This document shows, in pieces, positions 6,287-14,104 of a stretch of 57,457 nucleotides of DNA; positions within the stretch are counted from its first letter, which is position 1, and every line of letters begins with the position of its first letter. The DNA comes from a virus: the IMG/VR virus record IMGVR_UViG_3300032224_000443, positions 1 to 57,457 of that record; one strand, given 5' to 3'. The notes beneath the pieces are model-generated. The model was not told the origin of the DNA and searched no databases. It was given only the letters and a program-made list of their open reading frames with translations. A program made the position numbers and the translations under genes.

Positions 6287-8572
6287 TTAAGGTATTACAC
6301 CTACGTTAGGCATCAATGCACGTTCCATATGAGAAACAACAGGAGCAGTGCTAGGATTACCTCTACTAACTCTATCAGGTCCTCCTCGGAAATTCTGAGG
6401 GGGACTTTGTTGTGATTGATTTATAATAACTGGTGGTGCTCTATCAGCTCTATCAACAGCAGAGTCATTTGATTTTTGTACAAAAGCAGGAGCTGTAGCA
6501 TTTTCAGCAGGAACGATTTTAGATAAATCTATTGCTGAAGATGTTGTAGTATCTGTATATCCAGTAAAATTGCCCATTCCATCATAAGATGGTTCTTGAT
6601 TTGCGACCAATGGCATTGCAGGACCAGCGGCTGCCATAGAATTAAACGATGAAGTTGCTTTAGTTTTAGGTGCTGCGCGATTATCATCCGCTGATGTTGC
6701 ACTTGATTGGTTATTACTTTTAAATGGATTTGGTATTTGTGCAAATTCAGGTAATATTTTATTTACCGAATCAATTTTGTCACCAACCCAAGCTCCAATA
6801 GAATTAGATAAATCGCCAAATAAATTTTTAATTTTATCAATAGCTTCGCTTAATTTTTTACCAATATAACCACCAATGTCAAAACTTAAAACATCGTTAA
6901 TCTGTTTAATAAAATCGGGTCCAAAATAATTAATAATTTTTGTTTTAAAATCATCAAATGCAGTTGTTATAACGTCAGATAAAGTCCAACTATTCCACCA
7001 TTTAATAACGGGATCTAATAACTTTCCAACCTTTGTTTTAAAATCATCAAATGCAGTTGTTATAACGTCAGATAAAGTCCAACTGTTCCACCATGTTTTT
7101 AAACTATCTAACATCTTAGGAACATTATCTTTAAGCCAAATAAACGGATATTTAATAGCAGCTATTAATTGATCCACCATTTGATTGGCTATATCTTCAA
7201 AAGAAAATGAATCTAAAAATGCTGCCGCATTATTAAATCCTAATTTCTTTAATACCCAAGATGTTATATCTTTTATTAGGTCTCCAAATCCACCAATAAA
7301 TTTACCAAAAAATCCTTTCATAGCGCCAGAAATAGCACCTTCTAATCCGCCGTTTTTATAACCTTCAATAGCGCCTTCTATAGTATCCCAGACGCCTTCA
7401 ATAATCATTAATATCTCACCGAGTATTGGTATTCCTTTAAATGCTAATTTAAATCCTTTAGCAAAAACACCAAATGATTTAGAAACTAATCCTACAGTTT
7501 CACCAAAAAATCCAGTAGCTTTGAATAAATCGCCAATTACTTGTACTACTACTTTAAATGGTTTTATTATTTCTCCAATGAAAGAAGTTATCTTAGAAAA
7601 TGTATTAGCAAGATATTTACCAACGTTAACTATGGGTTTTAAAAATTCACTAACTGTTTCACTAATAGTTTCAAATACTTTACCTATTCTACCAGCTAGA
7701 CCTTCTCCGGAAAATAAAGACTTAATTCCGCTTAAGGCCTTCCCCATCAATTCACCTACAAATTTACCAAATTCAATCCATTTGCTAACATAGCCAGTTA
7801 GTATGCCAGCAATAGCACCTAAAGAAAATCCAATCGAATAAACCCATTTCAACCATTTTGTGTTTAAACCAGAATCAGGAGCTCCTTCTTTTTCACCTGC
7901 TCCTACATTAGGACCACCAACTTTTCTATTAGCTTCTCTTGCGGCTTCAATTTGATCTCTTCTTTGTCCAGTAATAGCAGCTAAAATATCCGTTAGTATT
8001 TCACCATTATCTTTTGTAGATTGTAAAATACCTTCCAATGTATCCGATCCACCACCTTCAGATTTACTATTTTTTTTAGATTTAGCGCCACCGCCACCGC
8101 CAATTAATCCCATTACTCCGCCTATTCCGGCAGCATCTAATGTAGCAGCAGCAACACCACGTAAATTCGGAATAGCTCCTACAGAAGCATTTTTAATACT
8201 TTTAGTTACAGCTCCAGCAATATTTCCTAAAGTACTATCTTTAGAACCATCAGAAATTTTCTTCATCACTTTACTTAATGAAGATTTCTTTTCTTTTTTA
8301 ACATTAGATTCTTCTACATCTTCTTTAGCTGAAGATTCTTGTTTTTTAGCTGTAGTTGCTTGTTCTTCTTTTGCGGCTTTTTTCTCTGCATCTCTTTGTG
8401 ATTTAAGTTCTTTTCTTCTCTCAGCAGCTGCAGCTTTTTTTTCAGCAGCTAATTTGGCTTCTTCAGCCAAAGCTTCTTCATACGCTTTTTTGAGCGCTGG
8501 ATTATTAGCAACTTGTTCAGGTGTGAAATCACTGGTTGAAGTCTGCCTAGGCTGTTTGGGTGTTTTAGCCAT
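6287..8572 (-). CDS. Putative tape measure / baseplate hub protein (gp29-like role)
   Basis: A 761-residue protein. Residues about 1-105 are a highly charged Ala/Lys/Glu helix, about 150-170 a Gly-rich stretch (GVMGLIGGGGG), then alternating hydrophobic segments such as SIGFSLGAIAGILTGYV (about 244-260) and GIPILGEILMIIEGVW (about 380-395), a duplicated amphipathic unit (WWNSWTLSDVITTAF twice), and a Pro/Asn/Ser-rich tail. Length, hydrophobic helices and position after the gp26 pair fit a tail tape measure. In T4, gp29 sets tail length and ends in the hub. Sequence identity to gp29 cannot be judged here. It starts inside the end of the small upstream frame (8-nt overlap). Confidence 0.6.
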   Translation of the reverse strand: MAKTPKQPRQTSTSDFTPEQVANNPALKKAYEEALAEEAKLAAEKKAAAAERRKELKSQRDAEKKAAKEEQATTAKKQESSAKEDVEESNVKKEKKSSLSKVMKKISDGSKDSTLGNIAGAVTKSIKNASVGAIPNLRGVAAATLDAAGIGGVMGLIGGGGGAKSKKNSKSEGGGSDTLEGILQSTKDNGEILTDILAAITGQRRDQIEAAREANRKVGGPNVGAGEKEGAPDSGLNTKWLKWVYSIGFSLGAIAGILTGYVSKWIEFGKFVGELMGKALSGIKSLFSGEGLAGRIGKVFETISETVSEFLKPIVNVGKYLANTFSKITSFIGEIIKPFKVVVQVIGDLFKATGFFGETVGLVSKSFGVFAKGFKLAFKGIPILGEILMIIEGVWDTIEGAIEGYKNGGLEGAISGAMKGFFGKFIGGFGDLIKDITSWVLKKLGFNNAAAFLDSFSFEDIANQMVDQLIAAIKYPFIWLKDNVPKMLDSLKTWWNSWTLSDVITTAFDDFKTKVGKLLDPVIKWWNSWTLSDVITTAFDDFKTKIINYFGPDFIKQINDVLSFDIGGYIGKKLSEAIDKIKNLFGDLSNSIGAWVGDKIDSVNKILPEFAQIPNPFKSNNQSSATSADDNRAAPKTKATSSFNSMAAAGPAMPLVANQEPSYDGMGNFTGYTDTTTSSAIDLSKIVPAENATAPAFVQKSNDSAVDRADRAPPVIINQSQQSPPQNFRGGPDRVSRGNPSTAPVVSHMERALMPNVGVIP
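6939..7094 (-). repeat. Tandem duplication (63-bp copies, 93-bp period) in the tape measure gene
   Basis: 6939-7001 and 7032-7094 are the same over 63 bp apart from one A/G difference (6992 against 7085). The period is 93 bp, exactly 31 codons, so the frame is kept and the protein repeats WWNSWTLSDVITTAF plus DDFKTK. The near-identity points to a recent duplication. Confidence 0.9.
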
Positions 8573-8738
8573 TCTTTCTTTGCTCTTCTACTTCTTTTAG
8601 ATGCTTCATTAATAGTTCAACAAAAAGATCTCTTTCATAAGGATAGAAATTATTCCAATCGTCCATACTATATTTATGGTGTTGCATCATGGAGAACATA
8701 GTATTATAATAGACCGCAATATTAGAATATCCGGTCAT
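8565..8738 (-). CDS. Small overlapping frame, candidate T-domain of a gp26 frameshift product
   Basis: A 57-residue frame beginning at the ATG that overlaps the gp26 stop (TAATG) and ending inside the tape measure start. It contains MFSMMQHHKYSMDDW and FYPYERDLFVELLMKHLKE, a helix with paired His followed by P-x-E-R, which resembles the short C-terminal extensions (GT, E') of tail assembly chaperones. There is no Shine-Dalgarno before its ATG; a slippery run lies there instead. It may be made mainly as a fusion to gp26 (about 289 residues) by -1 frameshifting, or alone by translational coupling. Confidence 0.7.
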   Translation of the reverse strand: MTGYSNIAVYYNTMFSMMQHHKYSMDDWNNFYPYERDLFVELLMKHLKEVEEQRKNG

Positions 8739-8750
8739 TACATAAAAAAA
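8712..8750 (-). promoter_or_regulatory. Probable programmed -1 frameshift signal
   Basis: On the minus strand the gp26 codons AGT TTT TTT ATG TAA contain the heptamer T-TTT-TTT in the correct phase (plus 8744-8750). After a 7-nt spacer comes a hairpin at 8712-8736: GACCG pairs with CGGTC and ATAT with ATAT around TCTA. A -1 slip reads TAT GTA ATG and enters the 57-residue frame with no stop. Slippery site, spacer length and hairpin together match the standard layout. Confidence 0.75.
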
Positions 8751-9433
8751 CTATTGAGACCTTTCAAAACAACTTCACTTGTTTTACCATTTTTGTTTTT
8801 TAATTTAACAGTATGCTCTAATGTTGGCATGGTATCAAAAAATTCTTTAATTTTATTCATGCTATCCATGGGCAAACTGTTAATGAATTCTTGTAATTCT
8901 GTTTCAGAAAAATCTGTGTATACAGTTTCATTATCATAAATTTTATCTACACATTTAAATAACATATCTAATATGCCATTTTCTTGATTATCAGATTCTT
9001 CAATAACTCTAATTTCATCAAGAGTAGGATAACGCATAGACAGTCCTACATCTTCATTAATAGTAAATTTATTTTTATGATCTGGATTTCTTTTAATTTC
9101 GATATCATCAAGATTTACTTTAAATTTGATAACTTCTTCTGTATCGGGATCTTTGTATTCTAGATCTACAACTTCTCCAATAGATTTAGAACGCAGTTTA
9201 ACAAACAAATATTCAATATCAAATGTGGCTAATTTATCTACATCTATTGCTTCGATAATACAATTTTGAATGATTTGTTTTACTGCGGCAATAACGTCTT
9301 CTGTTTTTTCAGAAGATTTTGCCATAAGAAGAATTTTTTCTTCTTGTACAGTAAATGGTTTAATGTTAATACTTTGTTGAGTAGAAGGAATTGTAACAGA
9401 GTATGTTGGGTGTTTAATTTTTGGTAATGCCAT
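8738..9433 (-). CDS. gp26: gp26-like baseplate hub / tail assembly protein
   Basis: A 231-residue protein of the T4 baseplate family that includes gp26 (T4 gp26 has 208 residues). It begins MALPKIKHPTYSVTIPSTQQ, followed by FTVQEEKILLMAKSSE, a helical region, and a C-terminal TLEHTVKLKNKNGKTSEVVL close to the end. In T4, gp26 is needed to build the hub but is hard to find in the finished tail, so an assembly-chaperone role is reasonable. A ribosome binding site AAGGA lies upstream. The last codons contain the frameshift signal, and the gene directly precedes the tape measure gene. Confidence 0.75.
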   Translation of the reverse strand: MALPKIKHPTYSVTIPSTQQSINIKPFTVQEEKILLMAKSSEKTEDVIAAVKQIIQNCIIEAIDVDKLATFDIEYLFVKLRSKSIGEVVDLEYKDPDTEEVIKFKVNLDDIEIKRNPDHKNKFTINEDVGLSMRYPTLDEIRVIEESDNQENGILDMLFKCVDKIYDNETVYTDFSETELQEFINSLPMDSMNKIKEFFDTMPTLEHTVKLKNKNGKTSEVVLKGLNSFFM

Positions 9434-9470
9434 AATAAAATATCCTTATGTTAAAAATTATATCGCGTTT

Positions 9471-10208
9471 TCAAAACTGATTACGATTGATTGGAGTTGT
9501 TGTTTGAATTCTTTCTTGCATACTATTCAATTCTCTATCAATAAAATTGCTTGTTGATTTTAAAGCATTTGCTCTTGTTATTGAATTAGTATTGACAACA
9601 CCTTGATCTAATGTTGTTGCTGTCCATGCAGTATATGTAAACATTACTGGTATTTTTAAAAGTTGATCTTGCATGTTCCAATCCACTTGAACATCGCCTA
9701 TTGCGATTGGATATGCTTCCAATAGTTTATATACAACTATTTTGTTTTCTTTTTCAGTTTCATCTAAAACAGTTATCTGTACAGTACCATAATATTCATT
9801 AGGATATTGAAAAGTATTCATAGGAAGATTTTTAACGGATCCATTCGGATTGGTAGCATCGTTAAAAGCAAATATTGATTGCATCCAAGAATGAAAATAT
9901 TTAATTACTGAGCCATCGTTATCACTATAAAATGTTAATGGTATGTCTTGAAATATTGTTCCTGTAGGTCTTTTTTCAATATTACCATATCCGGACATTT
10001 TAATTTCATCTGACTGATATGCTATACCAGGAAGAGCTGCACTTTCACAAAGAAACGTTAATTTGCTTCCTCCATTAGTTGTATCTGGAGGACCTCTGTC
10101 TGTAGGATTTGCGCTTGGTCTGAAAATTTCGACCATGAATTTAGAAGCTTTAGTTAAACCCCCTACGGAATTTATAGCAGAAAGCATCTCATTAATTTTA
10201 AACGCCAT
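9471..10208 (-). CDS. gp54: Tail-tube-family baseplate protein (gp54/gp19-like)
   Basis: A 245-residue protein with FMVEIFRPS, LTFLCESAALPGI, IFQDIPLTFYSDNDGSVIKYFHSW and VQVDWNMQDQLLKIPVMFTYTAW. These are marks of the T4 gp19 tail-tube superfamily (CESAxLPG loop and the DxxLxF strand). The tail tube initiator gp54 and cap gp48 belong to it too. gp48 is encoded at 11289, and this gene stands with baseplate genes, so gp54 is the best name. It could also be a tube protein proper. It overlaps the upstream gene by 11 nt. Confidence 0.65.
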   Translation of the reverse strand: MAFKINEMLSAINSVGGLTKASKFMVEIFRPSANPTDRGPPDTTNGGSKLTFLCESAALPGIAYQSDEIKMSGYGNIEKRPTGTIFQDIPLTFYSDNDGSVIKYFHSWMQSIFAFNDATNPNGSVKNLPMNTFQYPNEYYGTVQITVLDETEKENKIVVYKLLEAYPIAIGDVQVDWNMQDQLLKIPVMFTYTAWTATTLDQGVVNTNSITRANALKSTSNFIDRELNSMQERIQTTTPINRNQF

Positions 10209-10794
10209 TTATAATATCTTTCGATTCTTTGTAAACGTAATTCTTTGATTTTTTAGCAAATCTTTCTAATGGTAAAAACATTGCAATGTCCCATTCATTA
10301 GCAGGTATTTGTAAAAATCTACTTCTAACATGACTATGTAAATATCTTTTTACACAAGGTTTAAAATATTTATATCTAGAAGCAGAATTTAATAATGCGT
10401 AAGACGCTCTTATCTTAGTTGTTTCGTTATATTTGCTATTGTTTAATAATTCATAAAGATTATCCAATAATCTTGCTCTATATACATGAGGCAAATAATG
10501 CAAATTCATAGCAAGAAAGCTATCTCCTTGATCTTCAAAAGGAAATATAAGAGGAAATCGATCGTAGTACGGTAATTCTTCTTTATATTTTGGATCATAT
10601 TGAAACAAATACATAAACCCGGGACGAACGGAATTTTTAGTATGATCTGGATTTTTATTTACTAATGATTCTACTCTTACAGATCTAACTTCACGAGCTT
10701 TATCTCTAAACCAATCACGAACATCTGGAGATCCTGGTTTAAGTTTACCTAAATTGGCTTCACCTTGTTCAAGTATTTTTGTAAATATTGCCAT
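10198..10794 (-). CDS. Conserved T4-like morphogenesis protein of unknown function
   Basis: A 198-residue basic protein with DWFRDKAREVRS, the motif PYYDRFPLIFPF, LAMNLHYLPHVYRARLLDNLYEL and CVKRYLHSHVRSRF. I recognise it as a protein widely kept in marine T4-like phages beside gp4, but I know of no firm function. A DNA-end protector role like gp2 is possible from the neighbourhood only. It abuts gp4 directly (start one base after the gp4 stop) and overlaps the gp54-like gene. No signal peptide or membrane segment is present. Confidence 0.6.
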   Translation of the reverse strand: MAIFTKILEQGEANLGKLKPGSPDVRDWFRDKAREVRSVRVESLVNKNPDHTKNSVRPGFMYLFQYDPKYKEELPYYDRFPLIFPFEDQGDSFLAMNLHYLPHVYRARLLDNLYELLNNSKYNETTKIRASYALLNSASRYKYFKPCVKRYLHSHVRSRFLQIPANEWDIAMFLPLERFAKKSKNYVYKESKDIINGV

Positions 10795-11238
10795 TTACCT
10801 TTTGTCCAATCCTAGATCTTTTTCTGTTAGTATTTTAAATTGCCAATTTCTATCACTGCAAAATTGTTCTGCAGCTTTCCATTTAGCACTATTAACACCA
10901 TAAGTTTTAACTTCGTTAATATATCTACGAGTTATTTTTTCTTGTTTTACTGGTTCTTTACATTGAACATATGGTTTAATTTCTATTATCATAGTATTTA
11001 TCGAACTATCTTTAGTGTGTGTTTTAACCCAAAAATCAGGAAAATACCTATGGATTTTGTTATCCATAGGACTAACATAAGGTATTATTATTTCTTCAGA
11101 TGACCATTGAATTACACCAGGATGAGAATCCAAATGTCTCATAAACCTTAATTCCCATAAACTTCTGTAAATAATGTTTGTAGGATTTCCTTTGTATTTT
11201 TCAGGAAATTTTGGTTTGAATTTGCCTTTATATGCCAT
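10795..11238 (-). CDS. gp4: gp4 head completion protein (TnsA-like nuclease fold)
   Basis: A 147-residue protein, the usual length of gp4. It has KGKFKPKFPEKYKGNPTNI, the segment YRSLWELRFMRHLD, EEIIIPY, then RYFPDFWVK and MIIEIKPY. The E...PD...E-x-K layout is the PD-(D/E)XK signature seen in gp4, thought to trim packaged DNA or prepare the head for tail joining. It is the first gene of the minus-strand block, with TATAAATA on the minus strand at 11273-11266, about 28 nt upstream. Confidence 0.85.
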   Translation of the reverse strand: MAYKGKFKPKFPEKYKGNPTNIIYRSLWELRFMRHLDSHPGVIQWSSEEIIIPYVSPMDNKIHRYFPDFWVKTHTKDSSINTMIIEIKPYVQCKEPVKQEKITRRYINEVKTYGVNSAKWKAAEQFCSDRNWQFKILTEKDLGLDKR

Positions 11239-11251
11239 GTTAGATTACCAT

Positions 11252-11259
11252 TATAAATA
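11252..11259 (+). promoter_or_regulatory. T4-type late promoter for the gp48 operon
   Basis: Exact TATAAATA 30 nt before the gp48 start, in the 50-bp gap between divergent genes. No -35 box is expected for this class. The ribosome binding site AGGAG follows at 11273. Confidence 0.75.
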
Positions 11260-11265
11260 TAAAAG

Positions 11266-11273
11266 TATTTATA
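11266..11273 (-). promoter_or_regulatory. T4-type late promoter for the minus-strand gp4 block
   Basis: TATTTATA on the plus strand is TATAAATA on the minus strand, 28 nt upstream of the gp4 start. It lies only 6 bp from the plus-strand late promoter and points the other way. Confidence 0.7.
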
Positions 11274-11288
11274 GGAGTCAAAATACAA

Positions 11289-12113
11289 ATGGTAGATACC
11301 TTTACTTTTCCTTTAGAAGTGCCCGAATTCTACACTAGAATGTCGTTAAGAAAATATGAAAGACCTTCACCAAGTTCTGCGCCGTCTCCATCTATGAAAA
11401 CATATATTAGACTTCCTATTCCTACTACTTTAACAGACACGTTCAATATGACTGTTAGCGGCAATAATATGGATCTTTTAGGAGATTTGTCAAATGCTCC
11501 TGCTCAATTAATGATAGCGGGTTCGTCTATGATAGAAGATTTTTCCAAAGCAAAAGAAAGTTCCGGTGCTTCATTACTAAAAATGGTTGGTGAAGTTGCA
11601 GCTTATACACCTGGCATATCCGATTCTAATCTCGGAAAGTATTCTCAATCACAACTTGGCGTTGTTCGTAATCCTCATTTAACAACTATTTTTGAAGGTG
11701 TTGCATTAAAAACTTATGCGTTTACTTGGAAACTATCTCCTAAATCTGCTAAAGAAGCACAAATGATAAACAGAATGATAGATTATATTAAAGCATATAT
11801 GCATCCAGAAATTATTGGTGAAGGTTTTGCTTTGGATTACCCATATCTTGCTACTGTAGATTTTGTTGTTGGTTCAGATAGCAATCCTAATCTTCCTAAT
11901 GTAAGAGATTCTTTTATTACGGGATTATCCATTAATAGCATGGGTGGTGGTACTACGGCATTTTATAGAGATGGTAATCCTGTTATTACTGAAATATCTA
12001 TGTCGTTTCAAGAAATTGATATTCAAACAAGAGCTAATTTTGCTGCTGGTGCAAGTAGTGAATCGAGGAATCTTAATCCTCCTCGAGGATATAATTCTCC
12101 TAATAATCAATAA
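11289..12113 (+). CDS. gp48: gp48-like baseplate tail tube cap
   Basis: A 274-residue protein. Diagnostic parts are IRLPIPTTLTD near the N-terminus, VRNPHLTTIFEGVALKTYAF with TWKLSPKSAKEA, YIKAYMHPE, DYPYLATVDF and SMSFQEIDIQTR. The NPH..F.G...R.F.W...P pattern is that of gp48 in marine T4-like phages; T4 gp48 is longer (364). It caps the hub and starts tube growth together with gp54. The start follows AGGAG and a late promoter. The tail end (SSESRNLNPPRGYNS) is unstructured. Confidence 0.78.
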   Translation: MVDTFTFPLEVPEFYTRMSLRKYERPSPSSAPSPSMKTYIRLPIPTTLTDTFNMTVSGNNMDLLGDLSNAPAQLMIAGSSMIEDFSKAKESSGASLLKMVGEVAAYTPGISDSNLGKYSQSQLGVVRNPHLTTIFEGVALKTYAFTWKLSPKSAKEAQMINRMIDYIKAYMHPEIIGEGFALDYPYLATVDFVVGSDSNPNLPNVRDSFITGLSINSMGGGTTAFYRDGNPVITEISMSFQEIDIQTRANFAAGASSESRNLNPPRGYNSPNNQ

Positions 12114-12129
12114 TAATCAGAGAGTTTAA

Positions 12130-12693
12130 ATGTCATTAGTTAATTACTATCCTTATGTAACATATAATAATTCAAAAGCAGTTAATCTTTTAGTAGAAGC
12201 TGAATTAATAAAAACATATTTGAAAGATTATAATAAATTTTATACTCATGTCGTAAGAGATGGAGAACGTCCAGATACTCTTGCTTATGACATATATGGA
12301 GATTCTACTCTTGATTGGATAATACTTCTTGTCAATGGTATTGTAGATCCATATAAAGATTGGATTATGGATGAGAAACAATTTATTGCATACTTACAAA
12401 AAAAATATAATACAGCAGTTGAAAAATTAACAACTACAGCGATCACAAGTTCTATTGTTTATTACTATTATAAAGGACTTTCTTCAGATAGTGCAGAAAC
12501 AATAGCATCTTATAATTATACAATGACACCTGTAACATATGCTAAATTAGGTAATCCTGCAGGATGGGTTCCTAAAAGTATTTGGGATTATGAAAATGAA
12601 ATTAATGAATCTAAAAGAGAAATTTATATATTAAGAAATGAATTTATATCTGATTTTAAACAACAAGTAAAAGATATATTTAATAATGGCTAA
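12130..12693 (+). CDS. gp53: gp53 baseplate wedge protein
   Basis: A 187-residue protein, near the 196 of T4 gp53. It begins with a strand-rich part (YYPYVTYNNSKAVNL) and has the LysM-like signature RPDTLAYDIYGDSTLDWII followed by LLVNGIVDPYKDW, typical of gp53. gp53 joins wedges into the hexagonal baseplate around the hub. The C-terminal part holds WVPKSIWDYENEINESKR. It overlaps the gp27-like gene by 8 nt. Confidence 0.88.
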   Translation: MSLVNYYPYVTYNNSKAVNLLVEAELIKTYLKDYNKFYTHVVRDGERPDTLAYDIYGDSTLDWIILLVNGIVDPYKDWIMDEKQFIAYLQKKYNTAVEKLTTTAITSSIVYYYYKGLSSDSAETIASYNYTMTPVTYAKLGNPAGWVPKSIWDYENEINESKREIYILRNEFISDFKQQVKDIFNNG

Positions 12694-14104
12694 TTTAAAT
12701 CCGTTAGGTATTAAAATATCTAATATAGAAATACAAAAATTTAATGGTTCTGATAGAATGAGCATCATGCCTCAATTTATGGAACTGTCTATATATCAGT
12801 CTATGTTTGAATCTACTATTAAAGCAGAAATGTTAATTAACGATCAAATTGGCATGTTTGTTAATTATCCATTTACAGGTGAAGAATTAATAATTGTTAC
12901 TTACGATCAAATTACAAATTTAGCGTCCGGTATTGGTCCTGCAAGAACAGGTAAAGAATTAAAATTTATTATTAAAGGCGTACGAGATATAGTTCTTGGC
13001 GATAGAGCTAGATCACTCATGTACATTATTGATCTAGCTAGTCCACAATTTCTTCAAAATATGAGAAAATACGTATCACATGCTTATCATGATTTAATTG
13101 AAGATATGGCTGAAAAAATATATGATGAATATATTGCTGATGATACTACAAAAAAATATAACATATTAAGAAAACCATTCGTAAAAGAAACGTCTGTTAA
13201 AATACGTTCTATAGTTGTACCTAATATTAGACCTTTTCATTCTATTAGTTGGTTAGCAAAACATGCAGTAGCTAAAGAAAATGATAGACATTTTTTATAT
13301 CTATTCTATGAAGATTTACAACAATACAATTTTACTACTATACAAAAAATAATAGAAAATGCTATCAAAGTTAAAGAACAATTGATGCAAAAGAAATACA
13401 AATATATTTCTGACATTGAAAGTTTAAGAAAATCTTCTGCAGGTAGTGGCGATCCAAATCAAAATTTAAGAGTTATTACAAACATCGTTAATAACAAAAG
13501 ATTTTCATCTTTAGAAAAGATCTCTGGAGGTTATTATCAAAACGAATTGTTTGAAATTAATATGTTGCAAAAAGCATATGCAAGTACTGCTACTGAATTA
13601 GATAATTCAGGTAAATATGATTCTAATGTACCAACATTAGGACCATATACTTTAAATACTCCAGCATATATTAGATATGTAAAAAATGAAAAAATAGAAA
13701 AAGAATATTCAAACAGAGTACGATATATTGTTAATAATTTTCCTGATGCTGATGGTCAAGGTATGGATCAACCTACTTATAGAAGAAAATTTGGCGGTGT
13801 GACTAAATATATGTACGCATTGAATCAAATTGATTTAACTATTACAGTACCAGCTAATATGGATTTGAAAGTAGGTCAGGTAATATATTGTGATATTCCT
13901 GAACAACATGGTTTTAATATAGTTCAAACAGACAAATATATTTCAGGATTGTTTATTATATCTGAAATTAAACAAGTGCTTGCTCAAGGTAGTTTAGCTG
14001 CTACAACACTAAGAATTTATAGAGATGGTTATACTACTGGATTATTTGAAACATCTCTTTATAATCCATCTAGCACAAATGATCCTACAGGTGGTAGACG
14101 ATGA
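12686..14104 (+). CDS. gp27: gp27-like baseplate hub protein
   Basis: A 472-residue protein opening with PLGIKISNIEIQKFNG, a beta-rich first domain with DQIGMFVNYPFTGEELIIVTY, DRARSLMYIIDLASP, a helical insert and a second beta domain with IDLTITVPANMDLKVGQVIYCDIPE and LFIISEIKQVL. This is the two-barrel plan of gp27/VgrG-type hub proteins, and gp5 follows at once (4-nt overlap). T4 gp27 is 391 residues. It would form the trimeric torus holding the spike. The name rests on fold pattern and order rather than clear identity. Confidence 0.72.
   Translation: MANLNPLGIKISNIEIQKFNGSDRMSIMPQFMELSIYQSMFESTIKAEMLINDQIGMFVNYPFTGEELIIVTYDQITNLASGIGPARTGKELKFIIKGVRDIVLGDRARSLMYIIDLASPQFLQNMRKYVSHAYHDLIEDMAEKIYDEYIADDTTKKYNILRKPFVKETSVKIRSIVVPNIRPFHSISWLAKHAVAKENDRHFLYLFYEDLQQYNFTTIQKIIENAIKVKEQLMQKKYKYISDIESLRKSSAGSGDPNQNLRVITNIVNNKRFSSLEKISGGYYQNELFEINMLQKAYASTATELDNSGKYDSNVPTLGPYTLNTPAYIRYVKNEKIEKEYSNRVRYIVNNFPDADGQGMDQPTYRRKFGGVTKYMYALNQIDLTITVPANMDLKVGQVIYCDIPEQHGFNIVQTDKYISGLFIISEIKQVLAQGSLAATTLRIYRDGYTTGLFETSLYNPSSTNDPTGGRR

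Noticed and set aside
10367-10374. Minus-strand TATAAATA inside the gene at 10198-10794
   Set aside because: It lies in coding sequence about 160 nt before the next start; chance in AT-rich DNA is as likely as a late promoter.
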